Source of the DNA: Halobacillus kuroshimensis DSM 18393
GTDB lineage: Bacteria; Bacillota; Bacilli; Bacillales; Halobacillaceae
Assembly: GCF_000425705.1 (NCBI RefSeq)
Contig: NZ_AUDY01000016.1
Location: forward strand, 1-64,000
DNA: 64,000 bases
Direction: 5' to 3'
The notes under the pieces: model-generated
Databases searched by the model: none
What the model saw: only the letters and a program-made list of their open reading frames with translations
Told to the model about the DNA's origin: nothing
Made by a program: the position numbers and the translations under genes
Shown here: positions 60,203 through 64,000 of the stretch, piece after piece
Position numbering within the stretch: the stretch's first letter is position 1
How the letters are laid out: each line of letters begins with the position of its first letter

Positions 60203-60219
60203 TGTCATACCATATGACA
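60203..60219. promoter_or_regulatory. Palindrome upstream of the PAP2/haloperoxidase gene
   Basis: TGTCATA-CCA-TATGACA, perfect 7-bp arms, 18 bases before the start codon. It could be an operator or a leader hairpin; no regulator is adjacent. Confidence 0.45.
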
Positions 60220-60242
60220 CAGGGACCCGGGTGGTGTATTTT

Positions 60243-62048
60243 TCACCGAGCTGATGAACGCTGAGTCCCGGACTGAGCATGAATCAATCCCGCATATCTG
60301 CCGCCCTGTTTCATTAAGGACGTATGGGTCCCCTGCTCTACAATGGCCCCTTTCTCCATAACAAGAATCACATCCGCCGATCGAATTGTATGCAGACGGT
60401 GGGCGATGACAAAACTTGTCCTGTCTCTCATCAATTCCGTCAGTCCCGCATTGATTTTCATTTCCGTCACTGTATCAATACTGCTTGTCGCTTCATCAAG
60501 GATCAATAGTGCGGGGTCAGCGATCATGGCCCGAGCGATAGAAAGGAGCTGGCGCTGCCCGTGACTGACCCCTTTCCCATCCGAATCGAGTTTCGTATCA
60601 TAGCCGTCCGGAAGCCGGACAATAAAATCATGAGCATGCGCAGAAATGGCGGCTTGTTCCACCTCTTCATCCGAAGCACGAAGACGTCCGTACCGGATGT
60701 TTTCCCGAATCGTCGTGTTAAACATGACAGCGTCCTGGAGAACGACTCCCATCTGACTGCGCAGACTGTCCCGGCGGATATCGCTCAAAGCTGTACCATC
60801 CAGCAGGATGCTTCCTCGATCAGGTTCAAAATAGCGGGATAACAAGGAGATCACAGTGGTCTTTCCTGCCCCCGTCGGTCCTACAAGGGCCACCGTCTGC
60901 CCTTGTTTCACCTTAAAGCTGATGTCCTTCAATGTATCCTGACCTTCCTTGTAGGCGAACGAGACATTCTGGAACTCCACTTCCCCTTGCAGGGGAATCG
61001 ATACAGCCCCGGATTCATCCTCCGTTTCCACCCGTTCGTCCATCACTTGAAAAACCCTTTCCGCTCCTGCAGCAGCCGACAGGATCATATTGAATTGGTT
61101 GGCAAGATCATTAAGGGGACGGGTGAACTGACGGGAATAAGTTGTGAAAGTCACAATAATTCCGATGGAGATGAATCCGTTGACCGCCAGAAGACCGCCT
61201 GCTCCTACAATAATGGCAAAGCTGACGTTATTCAGCATGTTCATCAGTTTGGGGATAAACCCGGTATACACCTGTGCGTAATAGCCGGACTCTCTCAATG
61301 CCTTATTTTTTTCAGCAAAGTCCTCAATGACGTGTTGTTCTCTTGAAAACATTTTTACGATGAACTGACCAGTGAACATTTCCTCCACATACCCATTCAC
61401 ATCACCGAGATTTCGCTGCTGTTTCTTGAAAAAAGGACCTGTCCGATTCGTAATCCATTTCATACCCGCATACATGACCGGAACGATCGTCAATGTCAAA
61501 AGAGTCAGCACCGGGCTCAGCCAAAGCATCATTCCGATTGTACCCACAATGGTCAACACGCTCGTAACGAATTGAACAACCGCTGTGTTCAGCGTCCGAC
61601 TTACATTTTCAATATCGTTGGTCAGACGGCTCATCAACTCCCCCTGCGGCATCGTTTGAAAATAGAGGACAGGCAGCTGCTGGACATGGGCAAATAACTG
61701 GTCCCGCATTCCCTGGACGGCCTCCTGGGCAATCCCGATCATCCAGTAATTTTGGAGCCATAAAAAGACAGAGTGCAGCAGATACACACCAAACAGGAGC
61801 CCAAGCATGATGAGCAGCTGTCCTCTACCCGGACTCTCAATGACGGTATCTACTGTTCTTCCGAGCAGGTATGGTCCAAGAAGAGAAAGGCCCGCACTTA
61901 GTACAATGGCTGTTATAACGAGGAAAAAAGCCCATTTGTGTCCACTCATATAGCTCCAAATCCGTCGTAAAGTCGAACCAAATTGATCCGCCTTCTGTCC
62001 TGACATTCCGATCGAGTGATGGCCTCCTCCTGCTTCCCGGCGCTTCAT
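60243..62048 (-). CDS. ABC exporter half, canonical ATPase subunit (BmrD/YheH-like)
   Basis: A 601-residue fusion of six membrane helices (about 30-330) and an ATPase domain. Walker A is GPTGAGKTT near residue 392, the signature is degenerate (VSHGQRQLLSIARA), and Walker B ends in the canonical catalytic Glu (LLILDEATSSID). Together with the next gene it should form a heterodimeric multidrug exporter like BmrC/BmrD, in which only one of the two ATP sites is fully active. Its ATG overlaps the stop of the partner. Confidence 0.9.
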   Translation of the reverse strand: MKRREAGGGHHSIGMSGQKADQFGSTLRRIWSYMSGHKWAFFLVITAIVLSAGLSLLGPYLLGRTVDTVIESPGRGQLLIMLGLLFGVYLLHSVFLWLQNYWMIGIAQEAVQGMRDQLFAHVQQLPVLYFQTMPQGELMSRLTNDIENVSRTLNTAVVQFVTSVLTIVGTIGMMLWLSPVLTLLTLTIVPVMYAGMKWITNRTGPFFKKQQRNLGDVNGYVEEMFTGQFIVKMFSREQHVIEDFAEKNKALRESGYYAQVYTGFIPKLMNMLNNVSFAIIVGAGGLLAVNGFISIGIIVTFTTYSRQFTRPLNDLANQFNMILSAAAGAERVFQVMDERVETEDESGAVSIPLQGEVEFQNVSFAYKEGQDTLKDISFKVKQGQTVALVGPTGAGKTTVISLLSRYFEPDRGSILLDGTALSDIRRDSLRSQMGVVLQDAVMFNTTIRENIRYGRLRASDEEVEQAAISAHAHDFIVRLPDGYDTKLDSDGKGVSHGQRQLLSIARAMIADPALLILDEATSSIDTVTEMKINAGLTELMRDRTSFVIAHRLHTIRSADVILVMEKGAIVEQGTHTSLMKQGGRYAGLIHAQSGTQRSSAR

Positions 62049-63757
62049 GACATCACCCCTTCCTTTTGTGACTCAAACACCCGCCTGTAGTAGGCATTTG
62101 TTTCAAGCAGTTCCTCATGCGTCCCTTTCGCAGCCATCCTCCCCTGATCAAGCAGCAGAATCAGATCCGCCTGCTGGATGGAACTGATCTTCTGCGCTGT
62201 AATGAAGACCGTACAGGACTGATCATCCAGACTTTTCAACAGCTGCTTTTCGGTATGGGCATCGAGGGCGCTGGTGCTGTCATCCAGCAGCAGAACAGAC
62301 GGATTCCGCACTAAGGCCCGGGCAATAGACAACCGTTGTTTCTGCCCGCCGGAAAAAACGACGCCCTTCTGCCCGATTTGTGTATCATAACCACCAGGAA
62401 GTGATTCAATGAATTCGGCTATCTGCGCTTGAGCGGCCGCCTCCCTGATTTCTGCTTCGTCCGCCCCCGGTCTGCCCCAGCTGATATTTTCACGAACCGT
62501 TCCTGAGAAAAGCTGGACCTCCTGAGGAACAAGACTGACGGACTGCCTTAACACCTTCAGGGAGTAATCCTCCATATCTTTTCCATCCAAAAGAATTTGA
62601 CCGGATTCTTTTTCGTATAATCGGGGTATTAAATGAAGGAGAGACGTTTTACCTGAGCCTGTTTCTCCTATAATTCCCACGGTGCTTCCGTTCTCAGCTT
62701 CAAAGGAAATGTTGTTTAAAATACGATGACCGCCCCGACGGAAAGAAACATCTGAGAAATATATTCCACCTTCGACATGTTCAATAGCAGAAGAACCGGC
62801 AGCACGGTCGGTCTCCACAGATGACAAAAGAACCTCTTCCACCCTCGCGGCAGAAGCCTGGCCGCGGGAAACCATCATAATGAGGAAGGTGAACACAGAG
62901 AATGTGAAAAGAATTCTAGTCGCATAATTGATAATGGCGACGAGTTCTCCCGGCTGCAGATTTCCGAAGGCCAGGAAACCGGAGCCCGTCCATAACAGAA
63001 CGAGAATGACCGCGTTCATGCCGAGCATGACCATCGGCATAGCGGTTTCCATCAACCAGAGCGCCTTTTTATTCTCAGCGACGAGCCCCGCATTTGCCGT
63101 GCGGAACTGCTCTTCCTCGTAATCTTTGCGATTGAATCCCTTCACAAGGCGGACGGCAGATAAATTCTGTCTGATTACATTATTCAAAGCATCGAGCTTT
63201 TCCTGCACTTTTTTAAAGTACCGGACCCCTTTCATTAAAATGAAAAATAAGAATACGAGAAATACGGGAACACCCCCGATTAATATCATTGAAAGCCGGA
63301 CATCAATGGTCAGCGCCATAATAAGGGCAGAAATAATGAAAAGAGGGGCGCGAAGCCCGATTCTCACAAGCATGAAAAGCAGGGACTGCAGCTGTATGAC
63401 ATCGTTTGTAATTCTTGTGACGAGACTCGGTGTCGAGATCCTTTGAAATTGATCACCTGTAAAATACTGGACCATTTCAAACAAGTCACGACGCAGGTCA
63501 TGCCCCACCCCTTGACTGAAATCGGCGGCATAAAAGGAATTTGTTATCCCGGCAGCAAAGGCGGTGAACGATAACCCGAGCAGAACAAGTCCCCATATCG
63601 TGACCGTCGATAAATCACCCGTGACAATTCCATCATCGATAATCTTCGCCATAAGGATGGGCTGAGTCAGTTCGACGATCAACTCAACCACCATTAGCAG
63701 TAAAGCGATAACTACAGATTTCTTATATGGAGTGGCATAAGAAAATATTCGTTTCAT
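62045..63757 (-). CDS. ABC exporter half, degenerate ATPase subunit (BmrC/YheI-like)
   Basis: About 570 residues: six membrane helices, then an ATPase domain with Walker A GETGSGKTS and signature FSGGQKQRLSIARA. Walker B ends LLLDDSTSALD, so Asp replaces the catalytic Glu, the hallmark of BmrC-type subunits. It pairs with the downstream half, which has Glu but a degenerate signature; the two defects complement each other. ATG 63757 follows AAAGGAAG; the longer upstream frame lacks a site. Confidence 0.9.
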   Translation of the reverse strand: MKRIFSYATPYKKSVVIALLLMVVELIVELTQPILMAKIIDDGIVTGDLSTVTIWGLVLLGLSFTAFAAGITNSFYAADFSQGVGHDLRRDLFEMVQYFTGDQFQRISTPSLVTRITNDVIQLQSLLFMLVRIGLRAPLFIISALIMALTIDVRLSMILIGGVPVFLVFLFFILMKGVRYFKKVQEKLDALNNVIRQNLSAVRLVKGFNRKDYEEEQFRTANAGLVAENKKALWLMETAMPMVMLGMNAVILVLLWTGSGFLAFGNLQPGELVAIINYATRILFTFSVFTFLIMMVSRGQASAARVEEVLLSSVETDRAAGSSAIEHVEGGIYFSDVSFRRGGHRILNNISFEAENGSTVGIIGETGSGKTSLLHLIPRLYEKESGQILLDGKDMEDYSLKVLRQSVSLVPQEVQLFSGTVRENISWGRPGADEAEIREAAAQAQIAEFIESLPGGYDTQIGQKGVVFSGGQKQRLSIARALVRNPSVLLLDDSTSALDAHTEKQLLKSLDDQSCTVFITAQKISSIQQADLILLLDQGRMAAKGTHEELLETNAYYRRVFESQKEGVMS

Positions 63758-63782
63758 ATTTCTTCCTTTCCGGCTGTGCCCA

Positions 63783-63917
63783 CTGTACAAGATGTTCCGT
63801 ATACAGCCCCTATGTTATGTATGGTTCGACGCATGCACTTATACAAAAATCCTGAAATTTATTATATAAGTATAACTTTTGTATAACCTGTACAACCCTT
63901 TCCAATAGGCTGTACAA
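63783..63917. promoter_or_regulatory. Putative operator region of the ABC exporter operon
   Basis: CTGTACAA occurs three times (63783-63790, 63888-63895, 63910-63917). A perfect 10-bp inverted repeat, TTATACAAAA (63839-63848) and TTTTGTATAA (63877-63886), brackets an AT-rich stretch that contains a minus-strand TATAAT. No bmrB-like leader peptide could be identified with confidence. The rest of the sequence to 64000 shows no gene. Confidence 0.5.
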
Positions 63918-64000
63918 ACCAAAAACACGGACTTAGTTGTTGCTTAACCAACTATTTTTAGTTCATAATGGTCTATGTTGAAACTAACCTTTTTGTAACT

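Overview
The window looks like chromosome of an endospore-forming member of the Bacillaceae, probably a moderately halophilic genus such as Halobacillus. This is inference. It rests on many acidic, Glu/Asp-rich proteins, an NhaC-type Na+/H+ antiporter, an Sda-like sporulation-kinase inhibitor, RRNPP (Rap/NprR-like) regulators, Bacillus-type gene order in the treP-treA-treR and argCJBD-carAB-argF clusters, strong AGGAGG ribosome-binding sites, and intrinsic terminators after most transcription units. I saw no rRNA, tRNA, CRISPR array, prophage or transposase gene.

Layout. 1-473: a composite repeat cut by the window edge. 500-3861: a TRIC/UPF0126 membrane protein, an XRE-PAS regulator with a tiny Sda-like gene, a DUF2071 protein and a ring-cleaving dioxygenase. 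4046-9922: an aconitase, an RRNPP regulator with its own secreted-peptide gene, a CstB-like persulfide dioxygenase/rhodanese and a DUF6933 protein. 10011-13867: the trehalose operon, with a TreR operator lying in the promoter spacer. 14180-21462: two MFS exporters, a nicotinamidase, tRNA hydroxylase TrhO, a PdxK-type kinase, an alkyltransferase-like protein next to a Cas4/AddB-like nuclease, and a YhfK-like protein. 21605-24380: a second RRNPP regulator and the exonuclease YpcP, separated by a complete copy of the composite repeat. 24555-30397: an acetaldehyde-type dehydrogenase with its DUF779 partner, a GNAT, an MDR oxidoreductase, a stressosome RsbR paralogue, another repeat copy and a DCC-family protein. 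30410-46000: p-aminobenzoate synthesis genes, a two-component system, membrane and transport proteins, an amidase, a CAP protein, a DEAD-box helicase and an NhaC antiporter. 46065-55405: arginine biosynthesis. 55418-64000: a DnaA-box cluster, an orphan lysine N6-hydroxylase, a frameshifted GNAT, LysE, cupredoxin and PAP2/haloperoxidase genes, and a heterodimeric ABC exporter of BmrC/BmrD type.

The strongest candidate for something undescribed is the composite repeat. Three long copies lie here (1-473, 22899-23476, 29578-30028), plus a lone hairpin module at 55732-55858. The complete copy is about 578 bp, has imperfect terminal inverted repeats, and is flanked by a 24-bp direct repeat that is itself the intrinsic terminator hairpin of the neighbouring genes. 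The other two long copies abut 24-25-bp terminator palindromes at the ends that can be examined. Its main hairpin shows paired compensatory changes between copies. It therefore reads as a non-autonomous mobile element that inserts at intrinsic terminators and carries conserved secondary structure.

Other leads are the RRNPP regulator/pheromone pair at 6308-7707, the alkyltransferase-like/Fe-S nuclease pair at 19463-20766, four DnaA boxes upstream of argC, and a second ArgR-type promoter that splits the arginine cluster in two.
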